The position numbers and the translations under genes are program-made. A DNA stretch of 64,000 nt from Lepidurus packardi. Taxonomy: Eukaryota > Arthropoda > Branchiopoda > Notostraca > Triopsidae. The stretch lies in NCBI GenBank assembly GCA_023053545.1, contig JAKZAN010000004.1, positions 9,052,001 through 9,116,000 of the forward strand, read 5' to 3'. Position 1 is the stretch's first letter. The number at the start of each line of letters is the position of its first letter. The notes beneath the pieces were generated by a model. The model did no database searches. It saw nothing but the letters and a program-made list of their open reading frames with translations, and was not told where the DNA came from. Positions 35,241-45,732 of this stretch are shown one piece after another.

Positions 35241-35728
35241 TGACGTATTACTAGAGAAGAAGACAAAAATAAGTTTGTATTTGAGTTTAACATAAGCCTC
35301 ATTAAGTAAATGTTTTTTTACCAACCTGTACTTTTGTTAACTGTGTACTTGTAAATGCTTCATAGAATCCTGTCTATGGGCTGAGTGGGAGTGGAAATTG
35401 GAGTTCAATAAGATGCTTTTTACTTCACAAACTATGGTGTTTTACGTATGATCTGTCATTCTTGACGTTCTCTTAATTATGCATGTTTCGCAAGGACGTA
35501 TCATGCTATACCATATTGCTATAGCAGTAAACCAAAAGCTCCATCCCTCTGTGGTTATTGTCGCTTCTTTCTTGAGAATATGTCGTTCTTCCAAATGACA
35601 GTCGAGTTATGCGGAACAATTTCAAAGGGTTGACTAGCACAGTCACGTAACCCTTAGGTTTTTACAAAAGAACACTTAGAAATTCATGAAAAGGCATTGT
35701 GGATCATGGGAACACACGAGAAGTTTGC

Positions 35729-35763
35729 TATAAAACGTAGGTTACTTGGCGAGTGTACTTCAT
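35729..35763 (+). promoter_or_regulatory. Core promoter of ionotropic receptor B
   Basis: TATAAAA at 35729-35735 and a TTCATT initiator-like site at 35759-35764, in the same spacing as the receptor A promoter and within the same conserved context (acacacgagaagtttgcta). The initiator differs (TCATT for TCAGT). Confidence 0.65.
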
Positions 35764-35774
35764 TTCGCAGAGAA

Positions 35775-38191
35775 ATGAGGACAATAGTTTTATTACATGT
35801 GTTGATGGTTGCTTTCGGCAAGGCAGGAAACCCAGGTTAGTTAAGTGAGAAGATCCACTTGTTCTCAAGAATATAACTTCTGAAATTTGCCTAAGTAGGA
35901 ATTGTTCTTTTCGATGCCGGCTGTAGTAAGTGGCCTGTTAACCAGCGGATACTGGCAGAAATACTTATTCGAGATTTAAGTTTGGAATACACGTTGCCGT
36001 CTTTAATTTCGGATGTTATCAGACCAAGTCAAAGTGAGTAATTTAAGGATAAAGCTAGAACTAAAGAAGTTTTTATTGCAGGGCCCAATATGACGACAAT
36101 TCAAAACCTAATTCTTTTAACGAACAGGCCAAGTTCAATAGATACCTTAAACGAATTGCCAATTAAAATTGAGACGGGATTACTAATTTGGTGGTTGAAT
36201 ATTGAACCACCTTGTTCTAGAAGCTTTAGACTACTAAAACCCCGTCACTCCATTGTAGAAGATTTACAGAATCTCATTGGCGATTCGCGTGGTGTCAAGA
36301 AGAGTTTGTTACAAACAAGTTCGGGAACTTGTAGTCGAAGTCAGTGGAAAAAGCAAACAGTAGTTGCCGGGACAACTGAGGTAAGCAGCAGGTTTTTAAA
36401 CCGAAGGCGTTTATACTTGGCTTTTCTTTTAATAGATACGTCCATTTGTAATACGATCGGAATTAGGCGGAATTGCGAAATGGAATGGCACTAATATCGA
36501 ACTTTTTGAAACATTAGCTGAGAGCATTGGGTTCAAGTGAATTCTATAGTGAAACATATATTCATGCACTAACGGTGTTGTCGTGGTAGGTACCATTTTA
36601 TTGAACCTGCAGATCGTTTGATTGGCTTACCGGGCAATGAATCAACCGGATTAATAGCGATGGCATTAAAAGATGTAAGGTTATACAAATGTCATATAGT
36701 AATCCAGAGCTATTTAATTATGTATAATTCCAAACAGCTGAACTGGCTTAGAACATGACGGAGCTTTTGTGCGCTTCCAGAATTTTACATTTAAAAATTA
36801 TCGTTTAAAAGGATTTTTATTTCTACCAAACTCTAATTCCATCAATGGAAGCAAAATGACCAGGATATCTTTAAATGATTAGGAAATGGATATTGCCGTA
36901 TTCACCAACGTGTATACTTCTCAACCTCTTTTCGACTACGTCTGGCCAACTATTTACAGTAGTTGGGCTGTCTTGATCCCTGCACCGATGGTTGTATATG
37001 ACTTACTCTCAAATGCAAAACCGTTTGGTTTTGACGTAAGATTTTTTTTATTTACTAAATTATTTAGCTTCTTAACTTTTCGGTATTTGTATAATAGCTT
37101 TACGAAAACAACTAGGTATGGATCTGCGTAATTGCAAGTATTTTATCGGTTTCACTGTCCATGTGGGTTGTGACGAAAATGTCCGGCAATCAACCTGATT
37201 TAGGGTTGGATGTGCTTTATAATGTATCCCTAGTTACAGGACAAGGTATTGGAAAGGGGTGATCTAAACTCTAAAGAACCTCGTTAATGCCATTTACAAA
37301 TTACAGGGGGATTTAATCCTAAATACCTACCAGGTCGCTTTCTAGCTACAGCTTGGAACCTTGGAGCCTTTATTATAGTATTTTCGTATACTTCAATTCT
37401 AATTTCGTTTGTTACCGCACGCCAGCCCCAGCCACTTATTAAGAGCTTGGAAGATTTTGTAACCAAAGGTACGCTGAAACCCGTGGCACTTGAAGGCTAT
37501 ATATTTTCTACCGTCTTTCTTGTAATTTTTATTCTATAATTTTACGATAATGGAATATTAAACGTTTGTTATCATTCTAGGGGGCAACTTCTGGTTTACA
37601 GAAAGATATTGGAAACCTGTTTCGCAAAAATCACGAATCTCTCGTGGCAACTAATGGGGAAGCGGTGAAAATGGTTATTGGAGGACGATATGGTTTCATA
37701 ACTGTATGTTTTACAATGCCAATGTCCACTTTCGTATTTTCATCTCAGAAAATAGGGTTTACGAATGGGCCGGTCTGCTATTTATTCAGATTTCCTGTCA
37801 ACTAAAAAATGCAGGATAACAATTATGGAATTACCAGAAACGGGTTTTATTATGGCTGGGTGGAACACATCAAAATCTGTTCCAGCACTTACGCAGATCT
37901 TGCAAAAGAGGTAAGTTTTGAAAGTAAAGTTTCAGTATTCGCTGTAAACTTTTTTTTAGCCTAATGTCAGCTGCAGAAGGTGGTTTACTCATTTATTTCG
38001 AAAGGAAATACGTTCCCAGAATCAATTGCTTTTCAATCCGCGATTTGGGAGAAGCACCACAGGAGAGTCCTCTTGTTCTTATACAACTGCAAACGGCTTT
38101 TTTGATCTTAGGACTTGGTAGTGTGATCTCAGTTTTAGGTTTCCTAAGGGAAATAGCTTGGCCACTAATTCTAAATAAAATAGAAAATTAA
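35775..38191 (+). CDS. Ionotropic receptor B (tandem paralog of A)
   Basis: Second IR of the pair, same strand and exon layout. Eleven exons: 35775-35835, 35899-36033, 36082-36380, 36436-36536, 36590-36674, 36883-37035, 37116-37245, 37307-37458, 37581-37703, 37756-37910, 37960-38191; 541 residues, intact. It has a signal peptide (MRTIVLLHVLMVAFGKA), S1 (VIRSELGGIAKWNG, MDIAVFTNVYTSQ), M1 (VWICVIASILSVSLSMW), the same SYTSILISFVTA pore end, S2 (IMELPETGFIMAGW) and M3 (LVLIQLQTAFLILGLG). The extracellular exons differ clearly from A, while exons 7-9 and their introns are nearly identical. The ligand-binding Arg is again not evident. All internal exon lengths match A exactly, except exon 1 (one extra codon) and the last exon (shorter C-tail). 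Confidence 0.92.
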
Positions 38192-39047
38192 ATTTACAGA
38201 ACAATTTACAACGTTCAAAAGTGTATTGTTTGCTGTAGACAATATGTAATACTTAATTGTATTCTTCCTATACTTTCCAATACTTTCATATATAGTTTAA
38301 GTTTACCGCTCCAGTAATGTATCTCTACTCCACACTCTACTCTCTAGTTTTTGTTTCGAAATTTCTATGGCAAAGAGTAAATTTTAAGTCTGCCTTCTGA
38401 CTTTCGTTTTCAATATTTGAATTTCCTTTTATTAAAATTGTAATGGGAGTATGTAGGTGACGCTGACCACAAATAACGGGAGTGTTAGAGCCGATATAGA
38501 TTAGACGTTCACTTTGAAGTAGCACGAGTATTTTATTGTTGAAAATGTATGTTGATTACCGCCCCCTGTTCTAATTGTTTGTTCACTGTCTGATTTACTG
38601 AAATTAGTTTGGTGTGTTTTTCCCTGTTAGATCTGTTTCCTATAAGTTTCCATCTTATTTTGTATTTCGTTCGATTTCCTTATAATATGGTTTTCATGGT
38701 TAAACGAGCTGTTGGGAAAAGAAGCTGTTGGACAAAACAAGGAAAAAAGGTGAAAAACTTGTTCGAAAAAGACGCTTGCATACTGCTGTCTGAAATTTCA
38801 AATAAATAAGTTAAATAAGCAACAAGTTAAAATCAGATTATTTTTAGTTATTTAGTTAATTTTGATAAAATAGATATTCTAAGTGTATAAAAATTGCAGG
38901 TGTATTTGAACTGTAAAGTGGCCGAGTTCGGAACTGATAGAGCTGCTCACAATTACAAAATATAACATTCACTGTCCTTGATGTATAAGAAAGAGGTACC
39001 GTAACTAAGCCAGTCGTCAAGATTACTCTAGTAATCAGTGTACGTAA
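38192..39047. other. Downstream region of receptor B
   Basis: Contains flank repeat copy 2 (38290-38700). The frame at 38609-38809 is within the repeat and not conserved in the other copies. Nothing else seen. Confidence 0.6.
38290..38700 (+). repeat. Receptor-flank repeat, copy 2
   Basis: Most complete match to the 30510-30910 copy, including the taatgggagta, cgttcactttgaag, accgccccc and tgtatttcgtt blocks in order. Confidence 0.8.
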
Positions 39048-39496
39048 TTACTCTCGGAAAGCGTTCAACGCATCATTGCAATTGGCAGGAGCCACACCAT
39101 CTAATTTGCAATCGTAGATGAAAGCTTCGCGGCATTTTCCACTGTCGGTGTGAGCCATGTCAAAGTGAGCATCTACTCCTCCTCGCGCTTCGAATCCTTC
39201 ATTACCATATTCGGATCCGGGCCATCCGCACGACGAAATCCAAAATCCAACACGGAAAGTAATCCTGTTCCCCGATCTGCTTACAACGCGGACCTTATCG
39301 AAGCCAGCATTGTCTTTGGCACAGCGGATGTCTTTGCCTCTCGCCTATCGAAAGCAAAATAAAATAAAAGTGTAGCTATACTTCAGCTTAGTTAAGTTAT
39401 TATCAATATTACCTCACAACCAGTAGGGCCTGCTTCACAAATGGCGAACACCAATACTACAACCAGTAATGGAAGGAGGAATTTAAGGGACTGCAT
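39048..39496 (-). CDS. Small secreted cysteine-containing protein, unknown family
   Basis: Two exons: 39496-39413 and 39344-39048, phase 0, 126 residues. The first exon encodes a clear signal peptide (MQSLKFLLPLLVVVLVFAICEA), so the mature protein is about 104 residues with cysteines in GPTGCE, IRCAKDN, SSCGWPG, GKCREAF, YDCKLDG and ANCNDA: six, suggesting three disulfides. I do not recognise the family. The mature part is moderately charged with a glycine-rich middle. A TATATAAAG at 39586-39594 on the minus strand gives a likely core promoter about 90 nt before the ATG. Small, strongly promoted secreted proteins of this kind in arthropods are often epithelial, venom-like, cuticular or immune factors, but nothing here distinguishes these. 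Confidence 0.8.
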
Positions 39497-40866
39497 AACT
39501 TGGGAATGATTTCAGGGAAGATTTGGGAGGAATAAAAGGCTTTGCAAGCTCCAGTGATTGTTTGCCGAATGTGCTATCCAACAAACTTTATATACCTACA
39601 GACCAGTTAGCAAGTATAGTAGAACCACCTCTAGGGTGTACCTGCTCCTCAAAGAATACTTGAATCTTATGTAGCTTAACTTAAAATTCCTCCCACTCAT
39701 CAGTTTAGCTCGAAAAACGAAAAACGTTTCCTTGAAAAGATGGGGGGGGGGGGGGGGCTAGAAAGAAAGTCACGTATTTCGGAAAAAACAAGGGCTGAAA
39801 ACCCAAACTTGAATACTGATTTTCTACTAAACTTGAATTTATATACTTGGGATAAGGTCGGAAAATACCAGCGACATTAAGATTTCGTTAACTTTCGCTA
39901 CGAATCCTGGGTTCTGAAAGAATTAAGTTCACTTACCTTAAGCGTAGTCAGGAAAAGGTCAGGAAAAGTAGACATTCAGTGAGATTGAGTGAGATTCATG
40001 GGAGACATCTGAGTGAGATTCAGGACGAATGTATTGACGTTATAGGTAGGATGTGTAAAGAGACAAGGTCAATACTGGGCAAGGTCCAATACGTGTTGCT
40101 ATAGGGAAGTTAAAAATGCGTTTACTGAGAAGCCTGGATATAGCGCGATAACCTCATATGAAGACTCACGTTGCACATAAAGCGGATAACCACCTTGAAA
40201 TGCTATTAGAATGAACCAGAGCATTTAGTCAAGATAGTTACGATAGTAGCGTGAGATTAAAAAATACCGGAAAATTCGAAGAAGTGAGGTACCTTCTAGA
40301 TTCGTGCTCTACATAGAATACAAATCGGAAGACACAAAGGTGGAAGTAATTGTGCTCGAATGTATCATGAGACAAAGAAAATTTTTTGTATTATTAATAT
40401 TTAGCTGAGAAGACGGCAAACACTCGTGCAGAATTTCTTATTGACCGAATAGTTTCAATACTGATAAATTATTATTGGAGCAGATTTTTCACTAAGGACA
40501 AAATTTTAGACCACTCCCTGCAACATTTTGATAACATCCTCTCCATCCTAATTGGAGGACGCTTTTTAATTTTTTAAGGAAACCAATACTTTGGTTATTT
40601 ATTTTGTATCTCCATATACTACAATACATGCACAATTTTATCGGCACAGAAATTTAAACTAATCATACGTCACTGAATGTGTAATGACTGAACTTCAAAA
40701 TGGGCGCGTCTTTCGTTCCACCGGTTGTATTCCTGCTTTGTTTCCAGTAGGTGGTGTCCCAATAAACTTTTGTGGCAGAAATATCAACCAGAACAACAAA
40801 CGCGAAACGGGCACGAAGAAAAGGAAAACTCTACCTTAGTGACTTTAATCATATTTTCTAATAAAT
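39497..40866. other. Intergenic region before TMEM141
   Basis: Contains a 16-bp poly-G at about 39743 and a short gagtgagattca repeat at about 39980-40025. The right end should contain the TMEM141 promoter. No gene seen. Confidence 0.55.
39586..39594 (-). promoter_or_regulatory. TATA box of the small secreted protein gene
   Basis: TATATAAAG on the minus strand, about 90 nt upstream of the start codon at 39496. Confidence 0.5.
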
Positions 40867-41274
40867 ATGAATGATATTGGAGAACTTAAAGAAAGATATA
40901 ATCAAATCTATCCGGCGTTTGGTTCCTATACCGAGTGTATGTCAAGAGCTCTCCTTACTGGACTTTCAGCCTCAGTTTTTGGTAAACAGAATTTATTACA
41001 CAAGCCTGTTTTGACTTTGAAAGTTAATTAACTACACTTAAACTTTAAAAATGCTTGTTTCTTAGGTTTCTCGAGTTCATATTTCACCCATTATTTGCTA
41101 AGAAAGCGTATCCCATACGGAATTAAAGGTCATATCTTAGTATCAAGTGCGATCGCCATTGCCATATCCTATAAAGTAACCTCTGACCGCACCAAAGCTT
41201 GTCAAAAAGCTTGGATGGCCGCAGAAGACAAGCACACATATCTCCAAGCGATTGACAAGAAATCCGACTCCTAG
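40867..41274 (+). CDS. TMEM141: TMEM141-like small membrane protein
   Basis: Two exons: 40867-40981 and 41066-41274, phase 1, 107 residues (human TMEM141 is 108). Role unknown in any animal. It follows the family plan: a short N-terminal helix with YPAFGSYTECMSRALLTGL, a first hydrophobic segment (about 30-46), a basic loop (LLRKRIPYG, compare the family's QRKFPYP), a second membrane segment (ILVSSAIAIAISYKVT, about 59-74), and a Cys/Trp-containing C-tail (CQKAWM, compare CNNLW). Its stop codon lies only 14 bp before the ATG of GTPBP6, and no AATAAA lies between them. Confidence 0.82.
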
Positions 41275-41288
41275 AAAGATTATCCAAT

Positions 41289-43994
41289 ATGGCCACATCA
41301 GTGTTGAAGGCACTTAGAACCAGCACAGTGTTGTTTCGTAAACCCTTGAAAACATTTAACGTAGCCAAAACTGCAAACTCTATCTGGATGTCACCAAACG
41401 TTGTTGTAGAACGAAGGCTTTCAACTCAGTCTAGTATATGTGCCAAAAGGAGTTCCGACAATAAGAGAAGAAATCTTGAAGAACCTCATTCAGAAGAAGA
41501 ACCAGCTTCCTTGGCAGTACAAGAGATTATCAGCGAAACTGAAGAGTTGGAATTCCAAGAGTTAGTCAAAAGGTCCCACTGGTTTCCTGGTCGAGGTCAC
41601 CAAGTTTTGGTCATCCAGCCATATGTCAAATGGGGTCCTGCGAAGAAACGAAATACCACCCCTGCTTTAATGCTGGAAGAAGCCTTGGCCCTTATTGATT
41701 CTATACCCAGATGGACGACCGTAGACAGCGTAAAATTGAATTAATTATTCCATTAAGATTATTATACAAGTGGTTTTGTTTTCTAGATGACCGTATCGCT
41801 AACGAATTTGGATAAGAAAACCTTGTTTGGAAAGGGGAATTTGGAGATGCTGCAGCATCGAGTTAAGGAAAATCCGAATATTACTGCAGTTTTTCTAAGC
41901 GTTAATCGACTCAGAGGCTTCCAACGAAGGTGTTCTAGATTCATGTTACAAACTTATGCTAATAATGGCTTCTTTTATTAGGGAATTGGAAAAAATCATG
42001 GGGGTTTCGGTTTTGGATCGCTACTCCGTGGTTTTGCAAATATTTAAAGAGCGAGCGCAGACGAGAGAAGCTAAATTACAAGTTTCTTTGGCCGAGATTC
42101 CGTATTTTAGGTACGTAAACAAAGAAAGCTAGAATTTAGTTTGGCTCTGAATGTTAAAACTTGTAGATCTGTTATCACAGATTTCGAGGAAGGATCAGAA
42201 CACAAAGGTTCTGGCAATTTGGGAGCGATCGGTGGAGCAGGCGAAACCCTTTTTGATATACGCCGGCGTTTATTAGCCAATCGCGAGCGCAAAATCAAGC
42301 AAGAATTGGAGAAATTGCATAGCCAACGCTCTTTGTTGAAGAATAACCGTGTAAGGCGTGAATTCCCAGTTGTGGCAGTGGTTGGATATACAAATGCAGG
42401 TAAAAAAGAAAAGTTGGGATTCCAAATGAATTTTCACTCGTTCTAATTTTTTCGCTCGTCTTCAATAGGTAAAACCTCGTTGATCAAGTCGTTGACTGGA
42501 GATGCTAGTATGCAGCCCAGGGATGCTTTGTTTGCCACGCTAGACGTCACGTCGCACTTGGGCTATTTGCCTTCACGTTTACCAGCATTATTCATTGATA
42601 CTGTTGGATTTGTGGCGGATATTCCTACCGCGCTAATTGGAGCGTTTATGGCCACTTTGGATGACGCCTTGGACGCCGTAAGCTTTATTTTAACTTTATG
42701 TTTCACTATCTTAAGGCAAATGAACGACTTCGTAAAACGTGCACCATAAAAGTACTTTTAAATCCAAGTATAATTTCAGGCCTAAATTAAAGTTTATCTG
42801 TCGTAGGCTCCCACATTATATTTATCTCAAAAGATTAGTTTTCAGTTCACGTTTTTTGAATTCTTAAATTAATCTTGAATGTTATCGATTTATTACCATA
42901 AAAGGGAGCAATGGAAAACTCTTGACGTTTAATTGTCTGGCAATAGGAATTCTAACTTAATTTGATTATTTTCGTGGGATTTTAAACACGGAAAAGACAT
43001 AAAGAGCTTTATAAAACAGTAATGAGAGTAGTTTTGTCCAGTTTAACATGCAATACTCCTCGTTACTTTGTTTCGCCTGTCATGTTTTCATTAATAGCTC
43101 CAGTGTTTCCTTTTTTATTAACTTTTTTGTGGGATGCTACCTTTTAATTATGGTGGAGTTGCGTGCTTGAAAGCTATATTGTCTACTTAATTGCATGCCT
43201 GGGTTGGACATTGCATTGGCCTTTCAGATATGCAATGCAATTCTCATTCTTTAGCCGCACCTCTTCCAACTATTCTTTTTGTAAATTTTGGCTGGAACTC
43301 AAAACGTTGTGTTGTTTATTTTCAAAATAGGATATTATAATCCATGTTCAAGACGTTAGTCATCCTGATTTAATGGCCCAAATTGCCACAGTTCATAAGA
43401 CGTTAGCCTTATTGCGTCCCGCCCAGGACGGCGTAAACATTTTGAGCAAAGTTATACCCGTTCTAAATAAGATTGATAAACTTGATGAGGCAACCGCAGA
43501 CGAGCATCGAAAAGCAACTTTTGTGGTTAGTGCTACATCAGGAGAAGGTAAATTCGCTTTTTTACAAGACAAGTTTTCAAGTTTCCAGAAGCAGTCGTTC
43601 TAAACGTACGACACAAAATTATGTGTTAGGTTTGGCTACTTTATTGAGAGAAGTGGAAGATAAGGTTCTGGAAACCACAGGGAGGCACGTATTCGTTTTC
43701 CGTGTACCATCAGGAGGTTTCGAGTACCGGTAAGGCATATATTTTGTTGTCTTCAGAATTTGGTTGGCGTAGTGTTGAAATATTTTAAATATGGGCAAAA
43801 TTGAGTTATTATGAACTAACGTGTTTGTGCCTTCTTGGTTCGCCTATAGTTGGCTTTACAAGGAGGCTGTAGTTTCTCACGTGGAAGCTGATCCTATGAA
43901 CGAAGAACTTACCCTTATGACAGTCGTTCTAACAGCTTCATTGTTGAGCAAAATTCGACATCAGTTCCCCCACCTGCAGTACCGGAAACCTTGA
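41289..43994 (+). CDS. GTPBP6: GTP-binding protein 6 (HflX-type GTPase, mitochondrial)
   Basis: Metazoan HflX homolog; GTPBP6 splits and recycles mitochondrial ribosomes. Eight exons: 41289-41729, 41787-41929, 41982-42110, 42167-42399, 42469-42677, 43331-43547, 43630-43729, 43850-43994, giving 538 residues (human 516). The N-terminal 40 residues are Arg/Lys/Ser/Thr-rich without acidic residues, fitting a mitochondrial presequence. HflX N-domain blocks include VKWGPAKK, LFGKGNLEML and LDRYSVVLQIFKERAQTREAKLQV, then a coiled-coil linker. The G-domain has G1 GYTNAGKTS (311-319, with intron 4 in the Gly codon), G2 Thr in FATLDVT (337-343), G3 DTVGF (359-363), G4 NKID (431-434) and G5 SATSG (about 451). 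It ends with WLYKEAVV, conserved in the family. Intron 5 (653 bp) is much longer than the rest. Confidence 0.95.
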
Positions 43995-44144
43995 CAAGTA
44001 CCCCTGGGCTGTACTTGTTTAGTTAAAGAAACAATATAGTTATTTTAAATACTGTTCTACTATTTGAATTATAAAAAAGGAACGAACTCAGGGTCGGAAG
44101 TCTTGTGTAATCTGAACTGAGAAAATTGAGTTAGAATGAATAAT

Positions 44145-44150
44145 AATAAA
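44145..44150 (+). terminator. Poly(A) signal of GTPBP6
   Basis: AATAAA about 150 nt past the GTPBP6 stop codon. Confidence 0.5.
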
Positions 44151-45606
44151 ATGTGTTTAAACATGTTAGGTGCTCTATAATGTGATGCAGGGGAGCTATA
44201 ATGGTTGTAATAGAAACGCGTTTCTACTTTCTTAGACCGTTGTTTGTATGTTGTGCCCAAAAAATGGCTGAAATTTAATTTAGGCTGAAAACGCGACGAA
44301 ATCTGGCGGGGAAGTGAGATAACATCAGATGTTTGTTTTGTTGTTGAGAAAAACGTGTGCAAAATGTGACTAATCTTAATCTGCCGCATTGTGTGACAGA
44401 AAAGAAAGAGAGATTTTGCGTATAAAGGTACGCAAAACTTGAAGTGGACGGGTAAGTTTTTAATCTTAAAGTTACAAATCTAGTTGTAATTCGGGTCAAT
44501 ATGCAAAGCGTGTGATGTGTGCGGTGTGATAAAGCGGACTGAAGTAGTACCGTACCCTAGTTTTCTTAAGCAAAGGGAGAGTCATTTACGTTTGGTATTC
44601 TGCCGATGACAGTTAAACTTGGGGTAATGTCCACTGGAATGGTACGGCAATGCAATTTCGAAATACGTAAATCATATCTTGAGATCAATTTCTAACGCGT
44701 AAAAGAAGCGCAAGCACTTCGCTTTCGTGTATATTATTGGATAAAACTTTCATACGTAACCAAGTTTAACTTGAGCATAACTCTTCTAACTCAGAAGGTC
44801 GTGGCTAAATCGCATTGTTTTTATAATTCCTGTTAATAAGGAGACAATTTATTACTACTTTCTTTGACGACTCACAGTGGTTTGTAAAGAACTACGGAGT
44901 GTAGTATTCAGTACAGATAAAACTACTGCGTGCAGTAGCGTCAGGTCAGAGTAACCGAGTGAGTCCCGGGTTAGGAGCAGCATTCGCTTGGTTAGATTGC
45001 ATAGTTCATTATTCCGTCGTTGTGCTATTAGTCTGGCAGGTAGAAGTAATACTACGAATTTCATCCTAACCTTATGGGAAACATCGGTAGATCTTACTTT
45101 AGACGCGTTCGTTTTTGTACGTTCCACTTACATTAAGACTAGCCAAACTTCCTTGCTTATAAGCGTTCGTTTTAGTCTAAATTTTGAAAGTTTACGGAAG
45201 TTGACTTGGAAAGTCTTGAGTCAGTCTATGGTTAAAGCGGAACTTTACAATTGCTCCATCCATGGGACGGTGCTTGTCGAAAGTAAACAATATCGAAATG
45301 TTAGTTTTTCGAGTATCAGTATGGATTTCAGTAGCAAGTTGTTCTTTTGTTCGGTGAGGCAGTTAATTTCTTCCATTCTTGAATAAGTTTTTAGTGCTAT
45401 TCGGACAATTGAACATGTGACTGAGCAAGGTGTTGACGGGACAGTTGTCTCCCATTGGTTGTTTCCAACTTACGCTTGTGCTTCTTGTCCCAAAATTCAA
45501 TACTTCGATTAAAAAATCGTCGATTGCCAATAGGCGGCGTTTAGATGGGATATAGTCCTATACGGGCCACAAGAAAAGGAAGGACTAGCGACCGACTTGG
45601 TTCAGG

Positions 45607-45629
45607 CCGGAGTTGTCGCCGAACTCCGG
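45607..45629. repeat. GC-rich hairpin in dispersed repeat
   Basis: CCGGAGTT and AACTCCGG pair perfectly around a 7-base loop (8-bp stem); lies next to the repeat copy at 45690. Confidence 0.7.
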
Positions 45630-45689
45630 GCTGCCTCGCCGTTGTTCAAAAATTAAAAATGTAGGACCAAGTGAAGTGCCACGACATTT

Positions 45690-45732
45690 GGCCGGGCGGC
45701 GTAGCGTTACTCCGGCCATGCCATAAAGTCAC
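45690..45732. repeat. Dispersed GC-rich repeat, copy b
   Basis: Shares gtagcgttactccggc and a following GTCACC with 34581-34617; also has self-complementary ends (GGCCGG...CCGGCC). Confidence 0.6.

Larger units (their letters stand above)
33974..35728. other. Spacer between the two ionotropic receptors
   Basis: No gene. It contains AATAAA for receptor A (34096-34101), flank repeat copy 1 (34308-34490), a dispersed GC-rich repeat (34581-34617), a repeat block with telomere-like bases (35000-35240), and the duplicated 5' flank of receptor B (about 35270-35728). Confidence 0.65.
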
